From Neisseria subflava (GTDB lineage: Bacteria > Pseudomonadota > Gammaproteobacteria > Burkholderiales > Neisseriaceae), in assembly GCF_003044935.1 (NCBI RefSeq), contig NZ_POXP01000001.1, positions 124,001 to 188,000 of the forward strand: a DNA stretch of 64,000 bases, written 5' to 3'. Both the position numbers and the translations under genes were made by a program. Of this stretch, positions 56,407-64,000 are shown piece after piece (position 1 is the stretch's first letter; every line of letters starts with the position of its first letter). The notes under the pieces were generated by a model. The model was not told where the DNA came from. It worked only from the letters and a program-made list of their open reading frames with translations, and searched no databases.

Positions 56407-57255
56407 TCAGCGTGGGGAAGAAGGGGCGGAAGAAAGTACCAAGACAAAACGGCTGCTGCGTAAAGCGGCCAAAGGCGTCAGTTGCGTATCGTAATAAGGT
56501 GTTCCCGATGCGCGAACAACCTTGCTGACGGTTGCAACGGGAATCCCCGCCGGATAAGTACCGTCCAAACCGGAAGTCAGTAGAACATCGCCAGGTTTCA
56601 AGTCCGAGCCGGTTGGGAAATAGCGTAAATCCAAACCGCTGCCATTACCGTATGCCAAATTGCGTTCACCGGTGCGGCTGACGGCTACGGGGACAATGCT
56701 TTGTCCGCTTGAGATCAGTTCAATTTCCGCGCTTTGTGTGTGGACTTGTGTCAACAGGCCGATCAAACCACTTTGATCGATGACCGCATCGCCAACTTTC
56801 AAGCCGTCTTGACTGCCCTTGCCGATAATCAGTCTTTCGGAAAGCGGATCTTTGCCATTGGAAATGACTTCCGCACCGATAACGTTGTGAATGCCTTTTT
56901 GTTGCAAACCGTATAGTTTTTTTAATTCGCGCAATTCATTGGTATTGACTTTATCCCGCTGCAAATCAATTTTCAGACGGCCATTCTCTTCCAGAAGCTG
57001 GCGGTTTTGTTCCAAAAGCTCGGATTTGGACTGGGAGAGGTCGGCAAAATATTGATAAAGTTGAACAGGTTGATTGGCCAACCATTGAACAGGATAGAGC
57101 ATGGGCATTACTGCTGCACGTACAGGCTGCATCAATGAAAAGCGATAATCTGCCACTATCAGGCCGGCAGCCAGCATGATATAAACGACAAAACGAGGCA
57201 ACAGCTTAGGGCCTTTTGCCTCGTCAAAGCGCAAAGAAGAGCGTTCCATAACCAT
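56407..57255 (-). CDS. mreC: rod shape-determining protein MreC
   Basis: 282-residue periplasmic scaffold with an N-terminal membrane segment (FVVYIMLAAGLIVADYRF), a coiled coil (SELLEQNRQLLEENGRLKIDLQ) and a beta-rich domain (IIGKGSQDGLKVGDAVIDQSG; YFPTGSDLKPGDVLLTSGLDGTYPAGIPVATV in parts). Two ATGs compete, at 57255 and 57249; AAGG is better spaced for the second. It begins 6-12 bases after the mreB stop, so it is in the same operon. Confidence 0.94.
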   Translation of the reverse strand: MVMERSSLRFDEAKGPKLLPRFVVYIMLAAGLIVADYRFSLMQPVRAAVMPMLYPVQWLANQPVQLYQYFADLSQSKSELLEQNRQLLEENGRLKIDLQRDKVNTNELRELKKLYGLQQKGIHNVIGAEVISNGKDPLSERLIIGKGSQDGLKVGDAVIDQSGLIGLLTQVHTQSAEIELISSGQSIVPVAVSRTGERNLAYGNGSGLDLRYFPTGSDLKPGDVLLTSGLDGTYPAGIPVATVSKVVRASGTPYYDTQLTPLAALRSSRFVLVLSSAPSSPR

Positions 57256-57260
57256 TTACC

Positions 57261-58298
57261 TTATGGGTTTTCCGTAAATACGGTATCCCATTTGCCGATA
57301 TAGTCCAAAGCCTTACCGGCACCATAGGCGACGCAGTTTAGAGGCTGATCGGCAATACCGACGGGCAGGCCGGTTGCATCGGCTAAGACGGTATCAATAC
57401 CGTGCAGAAGCGCACCACCGCCGGTCAGCATAATGCCGCGGTCGGCAATGTCGCCGGCCAGTTCGGGAGGAGCCTGTTCCAAAGCCAGACGGACGGCACG
57501 GATGATTTGATTTACCGTTTCACTCAATGCTTCACGAATTTCATTTGAAGTAACCGCCAAGGATTTAGGCGTGCCTTCGGCCAGATCGCGGCCTTTAATG
57601 CGCATGGCTGTTTCGGTTTCAAAGCCCGAGGCCGAGCCGATTTGTTTCTTCAATTCTTCGGCTGTAGCTTCACCAATCAAGACACCGCGATGACGGCGCA
57701 GGTAATGGATGATGCTTTTATCGAATTCATCGCCGGCTGCGCGGACAGAAGCAGAATAGGCCATGCCGCCCAGTGAAAGAATACCGATTTCAGTCGTACC
57801 GCCGCCGATATCGACAATCATCGAACCTGCAGCATCTTCAATCGGTAAACCCGCACCCAAAGCGGCGGCCATCGGTTCTTCAATCAAATGTACACTTGCC
57901 GCGCCGGCAGCAAACGCAGAGTCCAAAATCGCTTTACGTTCCACTTGGGTAGAGCCGCCCGGAACACAGATAACCACACGAGGCGGAACCAAAGATTGTC
58001 CTTCGGTGGCTTTTTTAATCAACATACCCAGCATACGCTCAGTAATCACAAAATCGGCAATTACACCGTCTCTCATCGGGCGGACGATTTCAATATTGCG
58101 CGGCGCACGACCCTGCATTTTTTTGGCTTCCGTACCCACAGCCATAATTTTACTTTTATTGCCTGCGCCGGATTGAATCGCAACCATAGACGGCTCATCC
58201 AAAACAATCCCTTTGCCGCGTACAAAAATCAGCGTGTTGACCGTACCCAAGTCGATGGCAATATCATTAGAGAGGAAACGAGATAAAAGACGAAACAT
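57261..58298 (-). CDS. mreB: rod shape-determining protein MreB
   Basis: 345-residue actin homologue that positions the cell-wall elongation machinery. The N-terminal amphipathic segment MFRLLSRFLSND is followed by phosphate-binding motif DIAIDLGTVNTLIF, VCVPGGSTQVERKAI, the second phosphate loop VDIGGGTTEIGIL, and LTGGGALLHGIDT (adenosine motif). The start is ATG 58296-58298; the open frame extends 14 codons further without a ribosome site. It is first gene of the operon, divergent from gatC. Confidence 0.97.
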   Translation of the reverse strand: MFRLLSRFLSNDIAIDLGTVNTLIFVRGKGIVLDEPSMVAIQSGAGNKSKIMAVGTEAKKMQGRAPRNIEIVRPMRDGVIADFVITERMLGMLIKKATEGQSLVPPRVVICVPGGSTQVERKAILDSAFAAGAASVHLIEEPMAAALGAGLPIEDAAGSMIVDIGGGTTEIGILSLGGMAYSASVRAAGDEFDKSIIHYLRRHRGVLIGEATAEELKKQIGSASGFETETAMRIKGRDLAEGTPKSLAVTSNEIREALSETVNQIIRAVRLALEQAPPELAGDIADRGIMLTGGGALLHGIDTVLADATGLPVGIADQPLNCVAYGAGKALDYIGKWDTVFTENP

Positions 58299-58442
58299 AG
58301 GATTCCTGAAATTCCGGCCCAGCCCGGATGTGTTTAGCATTATTTAAAATAAGAAAAACAGGTACACGGTTTTAGACGGATAAATGCGCCCTTAAAAGGC
58401 CGTCTGAATCAAAACACCATGCCAACCTGTTTGGTTTTCGGT

Positions 58443-58448
58443 TATAAT
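58443..58448 (+). promoter_or_regulatory. -10 element for gatC
   Basis: Perfect TATAAT, 74 bases before the gatC start; the -35 region (TGCCAA) is poor. Confidence 0.45.
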
Positions 58449-58522
58449 TCTTCGCTTCATAGAAGACGAAATGCAATGATACCCCAAACCCAAGAGGCAT
58501 TGCTATCAGACAAGGATTTTTT

Positions 58523-58813
58523 ATGGCTTTAAGCTTAAATGATGTGGAAAAAATCGCAAAACTCTCGCGCCTCACTTTAACGGACGAAGAAAAAAATAAA
58601 ACGCTTGCCGAGTTGAACGACATTTTCGCCATGGTTGAAAACATGCAAAGCGTCAATACCGACGGCATCGAACCTATGGCGCATCCGTACGAAGCCGCTT
58701 TGCGCCTGCGCGAAGATAAAGTGACTGAAACCGATCACACTGCCGAATATCAGGCTGTTGCCCCAGAAGTGCGCAACCGCCTGTATATCGTTCCTCAAGT
58801 GATTGAAGAATAA
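58523..58813 (+). CDS. gatC: Asp/Glu-tRNA amidotransferase subunit C
   Basis: 96-residue GatC, the small subunit that stabilises GatA in the amidotransferase forming Asn-tRNA(Asn) and/or Gln-tRNA(Gln). Motifs: VEKIAKLSRLTLTDEEKN, MQSVNTDGIEPMAHPYE and a C-terminal VPQVIEE tail. AAGGATTTTTT precedes the ATG. It is followed by gatA after about 150 bases that contain three DUS copies. Confidence 0.96.
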   Translation: MALSLNDVEKIAKLSRLTLTDEEKNKTLAELNDIFAMVENMQSVNTDGIEPMAHPYEAALRLREDKVTETDHTAEYQAVAPEVRNRLYIVPQVIEE

Positions 58814-58815
58814 GG

Positions 58816-58867
58816 TTTCAGACGGCCTTTGCTTATCGGCAAGCCCCTATTGCAAGGCCGTCTGAAA
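58816..58867. repeat. DUS hairpin between gatC and gatA
   Basis: TTTCAGACGGCCTT and AAGGCCGTCTGAAA with a 24-base loop, followed by a third DUS core near 58877. It may adjust the gatC to gatA ratio; no T tract. Confidence 0.55.
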
Positions 58868-58963
58868 GGATATTCTGTTCAGACGGCCCGATTTATTGAT
58901 TTAAACGGATGTTTTCAATATCTGTTTTGAAAGCAAAAACTGTTTTATAGAAAGTACGGCACA

Positions 58964-60412
58964 ATGACCGCTTACACGCTCAAACAAGCCAGCAGCCTGC
59001 TGCAATCCAAACAAATTTCCGCAGTCGAATTGGCGAACGAATATTTGGCCGCTATTGCTGCGAAAAACCCTGCCATCAACGGCTATGTTACCATCGACCA
59101 AGATAAGACCCTTGCTGAGGCCAAAGCAGCCGATGTGCGTATAGCAGCCGGTAATGCAACGGCTTTGACCGGTGTACCGGTTGCTTACAAAGATATTTTC
59201 TGCCAAACAGGTTGGCGCAGTGCATGCAGCTCCAAAATGTTGGATAACTTTGTTTCTCCTTATACTGCCACTGTGGTGCAAAACCTGTTGGATGTCGGCA
59301 TGGTCACTCTTGGCCGTACCAATATGGACGAATTTGCCATGGGTTCGACCAATGAGACTTCATTCTACGGCGCAACCAAAAACCCGTGGAACCTTGAACA
59401 TGTTCCCGGTGGTTCGTCAGGCGGTTCGGCTGCCGTGATTGCAGCGCGTTTGGCGCCTGTTGCCTTGGGTTCGGATACCGGCGGTTCTATCCGCCAGCCA
59501 GCGTCGCATTGCGGTATTACCGGCATCAAGCCGACTTACGGTACGGTTTCACGTTTCGGTATGGTTGCTTATGCTTCCAGCTTTGACCAAGCCGGCCCTA
59601 TGGCGCAAACGGCCGAAGACTGTGCGATTTTGTTGAACGCCATGGCCAGCTTTGACGAGCGCGATTCCACCAGTTTGGAGCGCGACAAAGAAGACTACAC
59701 CCGTGATTTGGACAAGCCGCTCAAAGGTTTGAAAATCGGTTTGCCTAAAGAATATTTCGGCGAAGGCGCAGATGCCGATGTTCAGACGGCCTTACAAAGC
59801 GTTATCGATTTGCTCAAAGCCCAAGGCGCAGAGACTGTTGAAGTTTCCCTGCCGCAAACATCATTGTCGATTCCTGCTTATTACGTTCTCGCCTCTGCGG
59901 AAGCAAGTACCAACTTGTCCCGTTTCGATGGCGTACGTTATGGCCACCGTGCAGCACAATTTGGCGATTTGGAAGAAATGTACAGCAATACTCGTGCCGA
60001 AGGTTTCGGTGGCGAGGTCAAACGCCGTATCATGATTGGTACTTATGTATTGAGTCATGGTTACTATGATGCTTATTATCTGAAAGCGCAAAAACTGCGT
60101 CGTCTGGTTGCCAATGATTTTCAGACGGCCTTTGGTCAATGTGATTTTATTCTTGCGCCGACTGCGCCGACTGCCGCGCCGAAACTCGGTAGCGACATCC
60201 ACGACCCTGTCCAAATGTACTTGTCCGATATTTACACCATCGCCGTGAATCTTGCCGGTTTGCCTGCACTGACTCTGCCTGCCGGTTTCAGCGCAAACGG
60301 CCTGCCGGTTGGTGTGCAATTTATCGGCAACTATTTCTCCGAAGCCAAAATTTTGGGTGCCGCACATCAAGTTCAGCTGAACAGCGATTGGCACACCAAA
60401 GCGCCGGAATAA
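58964..60412 (+). CDS. gatA: Asp/Glu-tRNA amidotransferase subunit A
   Basis: 482-residue amidase-signature enzyme that frees ammonia from glutamine for the amidotransferase. The catalytic Lys is in PVAYKDIF, and the Ser-cisSer pair in [10 protein letters not shown] and [13 protein letters not shown]. It contains DUS-derived coding segments (near 59783 and 60120). It is separated from gatB by a TRIC-family gene, so the three subunits are not contiguous. Confidence 0.97.
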   Translation: MTAYTLKQASSLLQSKQISAVELANEYLAAIAAKNPAINGYVTIDQDKTLAEAKAADVRIAAGNATALTGVPVAYKDIFCQTGWRSACSSKMLDNFVSPYTATVVQNLLDVGMVTLGRTNMDEFAMGSTNETSFYGATKNPWNLEHVPGGSSGGSAAVIAARLAPVALGSDTGGSIRQPASHCGITGIKPTYGTVSRFGMVAYASSFDQAGPMAQTAEDCAILLNAMASFDERDSTSLERDKEDYTRDLDKPLKGLKIGLPKEYFGEGADADVQTALQSVIDLLKAQGAETVEVSLPQTSLSIPAYYVLASAEASTNLSRFDGVRYGHRAAQFGDLEEMYSNTRAEGFGGEVKRRIMIGTYVLSHGYYDAYYLKAQKLRRLVANDFQTAFGQCDFILAPTAPTAAPKLGSDIHDPVQMYLSDIYTIAVNLAGLPALTLPAGFSANGLPVGVQFIGNYFSEAKILGAAHQVQLNSDWHTKAPE

Positions 60413-60509
60413 TGTTTTAGGGCCTTGATGATTCAAGGCCGTCTGAAAATAAACCATATAAAAGCGCCTGAATGTATTGAGGTGCTGCATATTGTAGATA
60501 TTTAAAAAC

Positions 60510-61130
60510 ATGACAGCCACCGACTTCATTCAAATCATTGGGACAGCTGCGTTTGCCATTTCAGGCTATTTGGTCGGCTACAACAAGCGGTTGGATGTGC
60601 TCGGTGTCGTCATTACTGCGTTACTGACGGCTGTCGGCGGCGGCATGATACGCGATGGCTTGGTTGGCCGGATTCCGCAAGTGTTTTTGCAAACCGATGC
60701 GCTGATTGTTGTGTTTGCTACGCTTGCCATCGCATGGTTAATAAGGGTGCAACGTTATCGCAGCACCTATTTGGCCGCTGCTTTTATTATTGCCGATGCC
60801 ATCGGTTTGGCAGCGTTCAGCATTACCGGTGCACAAATCGGTATGGCCTTGCAGCTTAATCTGTTTGGCGTTATTTCTTTGGCTTTTGTGACTGCCGTTG
60901 GTGGCGGTATTGCGCGCGATATTTTGGTCAATGATGTGCCGATGATTTTGCGCACCGACCTTTACGGCAGCGTAGCCATTTTGATTGGCGGACTGATTTA
61001 TCTGTTCGGGCATTTGGGCTGGATTAATATCTTTACGTTAAACCTGCTCTTTGCTGGCGGATTGTTGTTTCGCCTGACTGCATACCGTTTCCATTGGCAA
61101 CTGCCCGGTTTCCAACGCCGCAGGAAATAA
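60510..61130 (+). CDS. TRIC-type channel family protein (UPF0126)
   Basis: 206-residue membrane protein with about seven helices in two repeats, each with the GGGxxRD-type signature: AVGGGMIRDGLVGRIPQVF and AVGGGIARDILVNDVPMIL. This internal duplication is the hallmark of prokaryotic TRIC/UPF0126 proteins, which form cation channels in characterised members. It is inserted between gatA and gatB with 97- and 99-base gaps. The physiological role is unknown. Confidence 0.9.
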   Translation: MTATDFIQIIGTAAFAISGYLVGYNKRLDVLGVVITALLTAVGGGMIRDGLVGRIPQVFLQTDALIVVFATLAIAWLIRVQRYRSTYLAAAFIIADAIGLAAFSITGAQIGMALQLNLFGVISLAFVTAVGGGIARDILVNDVPMILRTDLYGSVAILIGGLIYLFGHLGWINIFTLNLLFAGGLLFRLTAYRFHWQLPGFQRRRK

Positions 61131-61229
61131 ACTTATCTTACAGACGGCCTATTATGTTTTTTATTCAGGCCGTCTGAAAAACGAATCACTCATTTAACCG
61201 ATTAACTTTTTTTCGACAGAAAGACCCTT

Positions 61230-62660
61230 ATGACTTGGGAAACCGTAATCGGACTGGAAATCCACGTCCAACTCAACACCCAATCCAAAATCTTCAGCGG
61301 CGCATCCACTGCATTCGGTGCCGAGCCTAATGCCCACGCCAGCGTGGTTGAGTGTGCGTTGCCGGGCGTATTGCCGGTAATGAACCGCGAAGTCGTCGAA
61401 AAAGCCATCAAACTCGGTTTGGCTTTGGATGCGAAAATTAATCAGAAAAACGTGTTCGACCGTAAAAACTATTTTTATCCTGATTTGCCGAAAGGTTATC
61501 AAATCAGCCAGTTGGATTTGCCGATTGTTGAGCACGGCAAGCTGGAAATCGTAGTAGGCGATGAGGTTAAAACCATCAATGTTACCCGTGCGCACATGGA
61601 AGAAGATGCGGGTAAATCCGTACATGAAGGTTTGAACGGTGCTACCGGTATCGACTTGAACCGTGCCGGTACGCCTTTGTTGGAAGTTGTCTCCGAGCCT
61701 GAAATGCGTTCTGCAGCCGAAGCCGTGGCATACGCTAAAGCATTGCACGGTTTGGTGACTTGGCTGGATATTTGCGACGGCAATATGGCGGAAGGCTCGT
61801 TCCGTGTCGATGCCAACGTTTCTGTACGTCCAAAAGGTCAGGCAGAGTTCGGTACGCGCCGTGAAATTAAAAATCTCAACTCTTTCCGCTTCTTGGAACA
61901 AGCCATCAATTATGAAGTGGAAGCGCAAATTGAAATCTTGGAAGACGGCGGTAAAGTACAGCAGGCAACCATGTTGTTTGACCCTGAAAAAGGCGAAACC
62001 CGTGTGATGCGTTTGAAAGAAGATGCGCACGATTACCGCTATTTCCCAGATCCGGATTTGCTGCCGGTCATTATTTCAGACGGCCAGTTGCAAAAAGCCA
62101 AAGAGCAAATGCCTGAATTGCCGCATGAAATGGCGGCGCGTTTTGTTGCCGATTACGGCGTGTCTGACTATGATGCGCGCCTGTTAACTGCCAGCCGTGC
62201 TCAAGCTGCCTATTTTGAAGAAGCAGCCAAGGCTTGCGGCCAAGGTAAATTAACGGCGAACTGGATGAACGGCGAGCTTGCCGCCACCTTGAACAAAGAA
62301 GGCTTGGAATTGGCTGAAAGCCCTATTACAGCTCCACGCCTTGCCGAGTTGGTTGCTAAAGTTGCAGATGGAACATTAAGCAGCAAACTGGCGAAAAAAG
62401 CTTTTGAAGCAATGTGGGCCGAGCCTGAAGCAGGTATTGCAGAAATCATCGAGAAACATGGTTTGCAACAAATTACTGACACTGGTGCAATTGAAGCGAT
62501 GGTGGATGAAGTGTTGGCAAATAATGCGAAAGCCATTGAGCAATTCCGTTCCGGTAATGAGAAAGCCCTGAATGCGATTGTCGGCCAAGTGATGAAAGCA
62601 AGTAAAGGCAAGGCTAATCCGGCTCAAGTTCAAGAGTTGATTAAAGCTAAATTAGCTTGA
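61230..62660 (+). CDS. gatB: Asp/Glu-tRNA amidotransferase subunit B
   Basis: 476-residue GatB, which phosphorylates the mischarged Asp or Glu on tRNA and transfers ammonia to it. Motifs: [20 protein letters not shown] (start), [30 protein letters not shown] and [11 protein letters not shown]-like [14 protein letters not shown]. The C-terminal YqeY-like domain (residues 330-476) ends with [24 protein letters not shown] core at about 62085 encodes SDG. The inverted-DUS terminator follows. Confidence 0.97.
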   Translation: MTWETVIGLEIHVQLNTQSKIFSGASTAFGAEPNAHASVVECALPGVLPVMNREVVEKAIKLGLALDAKINQKNVFDRKNYFYPDLPKGYQISQLDLPIVEHGKLEIVVGDEVKTINVTRAHMEEDAGKSVHEGLNGATGIDLNRAGTPLLEVVSEPEMRSAAEAVAYAKALHGLVTWLDICDGNMAEGSFRVDANVSVRPKGQAEFGTRREIKNLNSFRFLEQAINYEVEAQIEILEDGGKVQQATMLFDPEKGETRVMRLKEDAHDYRYFPDPDLLPVIISDGQLQKAKEQMPELPHEMAARFVADYGVSDYDARLLTASRAQAAYFEEAAKACGQGKLTANWMNGELAATLNKEGLELAESPITAPRLAELVAKVADGTLSSKLAKKAFEAMWAEPEAGIAEIIEKHGLQQITDTGAIEAMVDEVLANNAKAIEQFRSGNEKALNAIVGQVMKASKGKANPAQVQELIKAKLA

Positions 62661-62670
62661 TAGATAGGAC

Positions 62671-62710
62671 AGGCCGTCTGAAAAATAGGTCTTATTTTTC
62701 AGACGGCCTT
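62671..62710 (+). terminator. inverted-DUS terminator after gatB
   Basis: AGGCCGTCTGAAAAATA and TATTTTTCAGACGGCCT, a 17-bp stem, followed by TTATTTTT. Confidence 0.85.
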
Positions 62711-62741
62711 TATTTTTGATTCTAAAATTATTCTAAATGCC

Positions 62742-63746
62742 ATGACACATACTATTACCTTATCAGATGAAATCACATTTACGGCAAACGAGGATGAAAC
62801 CGTTCTTGCTGCCGCGACCCGTCAGAATTTAAATTTGCCTCATTCTTGTAAAAGTGGCGCCTGCGGACAATGTAAGGCCGAGTTGATGAGTGGCGAATTT
62901 GAAATGGGCAAGCATATTGATAAAGCCATCAGTGAAGAAGAAAAAGCGCAGGGCAAAGTGTTATTGTGTTGCACTACCGCGAAGAGCGACCTCAAAATCA
63001 ATGTGCCGGGGTTTAATCCGAATGCTTTGCCGGTGCGCACTTTGCCTGTACGCATTGAAACGATTGAAATCAAACATGATGTTGCTTTGTTGCGATTGGC
63101 TTTGCCTAAAGCGCCGTCATTTGCATTTTATGCCGGACAATATATTGATTTGCTGCTTCCCAGCAATATCAGCCGCAGCTATTCAATCGCCAATTCGCCT
63201 GATCAAGAAGGCATTTTGGAATTGCATATCCGCAAACGTGAAAACGGCATATGCTCAGAAATGATTTTTGGTGCCGAGCCTAAAATCAAAGAAAAAGGCA
63301 TTGTCCGCGTTAAAGGCCCATTGGGTACGTTTACTTTGCAAAAGGACAGCGATAAACCGATTGTTTTGTTGGCAACCGGTACAGGTTATGCCCCTATTCG
63401 CAGTATTTTGCTTGATTTGATTCGTCAGAATAGCGAACGTCAGGTTCATTTTTACTGGGGGGCACGTCAGCAGGAAGATTTGTACGCATTGGAAGAAGCA
63501 GAAGCATTAATAGGCCGTCTGAAAAATGCGAAATTCTCGCCTGTTCTTTCTAAGCCTGATTCCGATTGGAAAGGGGAGAATGGGTACGTGCAAAATATTG
63601 CCGCACAAAATTATCCTGATTTGAGTCAATATGAAGTTTATGCTTGCGGGTCACCAGCCATGACGGAGAGTGCGCAAAGTTTGCTGACTCAAAAATGTGC
63701 TTTACCGGAAGATGCCTTCTTCTGTGATGCTTTTTCACCGGCATAG
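62742..63746 (+). CDS. 2Fe-2S ferredoxin-NAD(P)H flavoreductase (CDP-6-deoxyglucoseen-reductase-like)
   Basis: 334-residue electron-transfer protein. The N-terminal plant-type 2Fe-2S domain has Cys36, Cys41 and Cys44 in HSCKSGACGQCKAEL and a fourth ligand near Cys76 (LLCCTT). A FAD domain (SRSYSIANSP) and an NAD(P) domain (LLATGTGYAPIRSI, YACGSPAM) follow. Proteins of this build are often named CDP-6-deoxy-delta-3,4-glucoseen reductase, but no deoxysugar genes are near; the partner is unknown. It starts 32 bases after the gatB terminator, and a DUS is in the coding sequence at about 63512. Confidence 0.9.
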   Translation: MTHTITLSDEITFTANEDETVLAAATRQNLNLPHSCKSGACGQCKAELMSGEFEMGKHIDKAISEEEKAQGKVLLCCTTAKSDLKINVPGFNPNALPVRTLPVRIETIEIKHDVALLRLALPKAPSFAFYAGQYIDLLLPSNISRSYSIANSPDQEGILELHIRKRENGICSEMIFGAEPKIKEKGIVRVKGPLGTFTLQKDSDKPIVLLATGTGYAPIRSILLDLIRQNSERQVHFYWGARQQEDLYALEEAEALIGRLKNAKFSPVLSKPDSDWKGENGYVQNIAAQNYPDLSQYEVYACGSPAMTESAQSLLTQKCALPEDAFFCDAFSPA

Positions 63747-64000
63747 TGATGTTTATACAGGATTTATATGTTTGAATGCAGCTGTTAAGAGTAAAATTTG
63801 ATGGCAATTTGTTTGAGAAAGAGTGTGTTTTTGCATACTCTTTTTTCTATGTGGTAGTTATTGCATAGATGTTTATGTCTTGAAGAGATGACTATTTTGT
63901 TATCAAAAATTGAATTTATTATTTATCATAAAGAAAAAGGCCGTCTGAATATTTCAGACGGCCTTTGTTTTGAAGCAAGTATTAGCTACCAATCAGTTTC
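63747..64000. other. AT-rich right end of window
   Basis: No gene seen. It contains a terminator at 63936-63967; the next gene lies beyond the window. Confidence 0.6.
63936..63967. terminator. inverted-DUS terminator
   Basis: AAAGGCCGTCTGAA and TTCAGACGGCCTTT with a 4-base loop and T run, about 190 bases after the flavoreductase gene; possibly serving a gene that enters from the right. Confidence 0.75.

Overview
This window is a chromosomal segment of a Neisseria species. The evidence is the very frequent DNA uptake sequence (DUS) with core GCCGTCTGAA, single or as inverted pairs that form transcription terminators, together with neisserial gene content (monomeric isocitrate dehydrogenase, GatCAB, an mreBCD-mrdA-rodA cluster, Zur-type operators). 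Most copies read AGGCCGTCTGAA (AG dialect) rather than ATGCCGTCTGAA, which points to a commensal such as the subflava/flavescens group more than to the meningococcus or gonococcus. The species call is an inference.

Layout: (1) 1-2.8 kb: end of hprK, rapZ, a small lipoprotein, rbgA. (2) 2.9-12.7 kb, minus strand: LolA-like protein, icd, then an operon of ketosynthase, DUF3261 lipoprotein, FAD oxidoreductase, MMPL exporter and phosphopantetheinyl transferase. These families resemble the export and modification half of an aryl-polyene-type pathway, but the ACP, reductase, dehydratase and ligase genes are absent. (3) 12.9-16.1 kb: tRNA-Ser(GCT), rluE, a Zur-boxed DUF4198 gene, radA. (4) 16.1-20.5 kb: an AT-rich three-gene cassette (C5 methyltransferase, PLD-type nuclease, Z1 ATPase) that looks like an NgoAVII/CglI-type NTP-dependent restriction-modification system. 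A 13-copy TTGCC tract lies upstream, an inverted repeat covers the methyltransferase start, and a different DUS dialect (AGGTCGTCTGAA) lies at both borders. (5) 20.5-28.6 kb: ctpA and envC, creA-yqgE-ruvX, yidB, an AhpD-like protein, an acyl-CoA dehydrogenase and rubredoxin. (6) 28.6-34.8 kb: dapC, a nitronate monooxygenase family gene with an inverted repeat at its promoter, an OmpA lipoprotein, a DUF1275 protein, a lipoprotein and ribF. (7) 35-42.2 kb: ileS, a lipoprotein gene broken by TGA at its lipobox cysteine, a His-rich MliC-like lipoprotein, Zur-boxed rpmE2-rpmJ2, trkH, galU. (8) 42.3-52.7 kb: ligA, zipA, ampD, mltG, tmk, malic enzyme, aldehyde dehydrogenase, marC. (9) 52.7-63.7 kb: the mreB-mreC-mreD-mrdA-rodA operon, gatC, gatA, a TRIC protein, gatB and a 2Fe-2S flavoreductase.

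Functional themes are cell-wall growth and division (mre/mrd, envC, ctpA, zipA, mltG, ampD), adaptation to zinc limitation (two Zur boxes, alternative L31/L36 proteins, His-rich envelope proteins), and one horizontally mobile defence cassette that is probably switchable.
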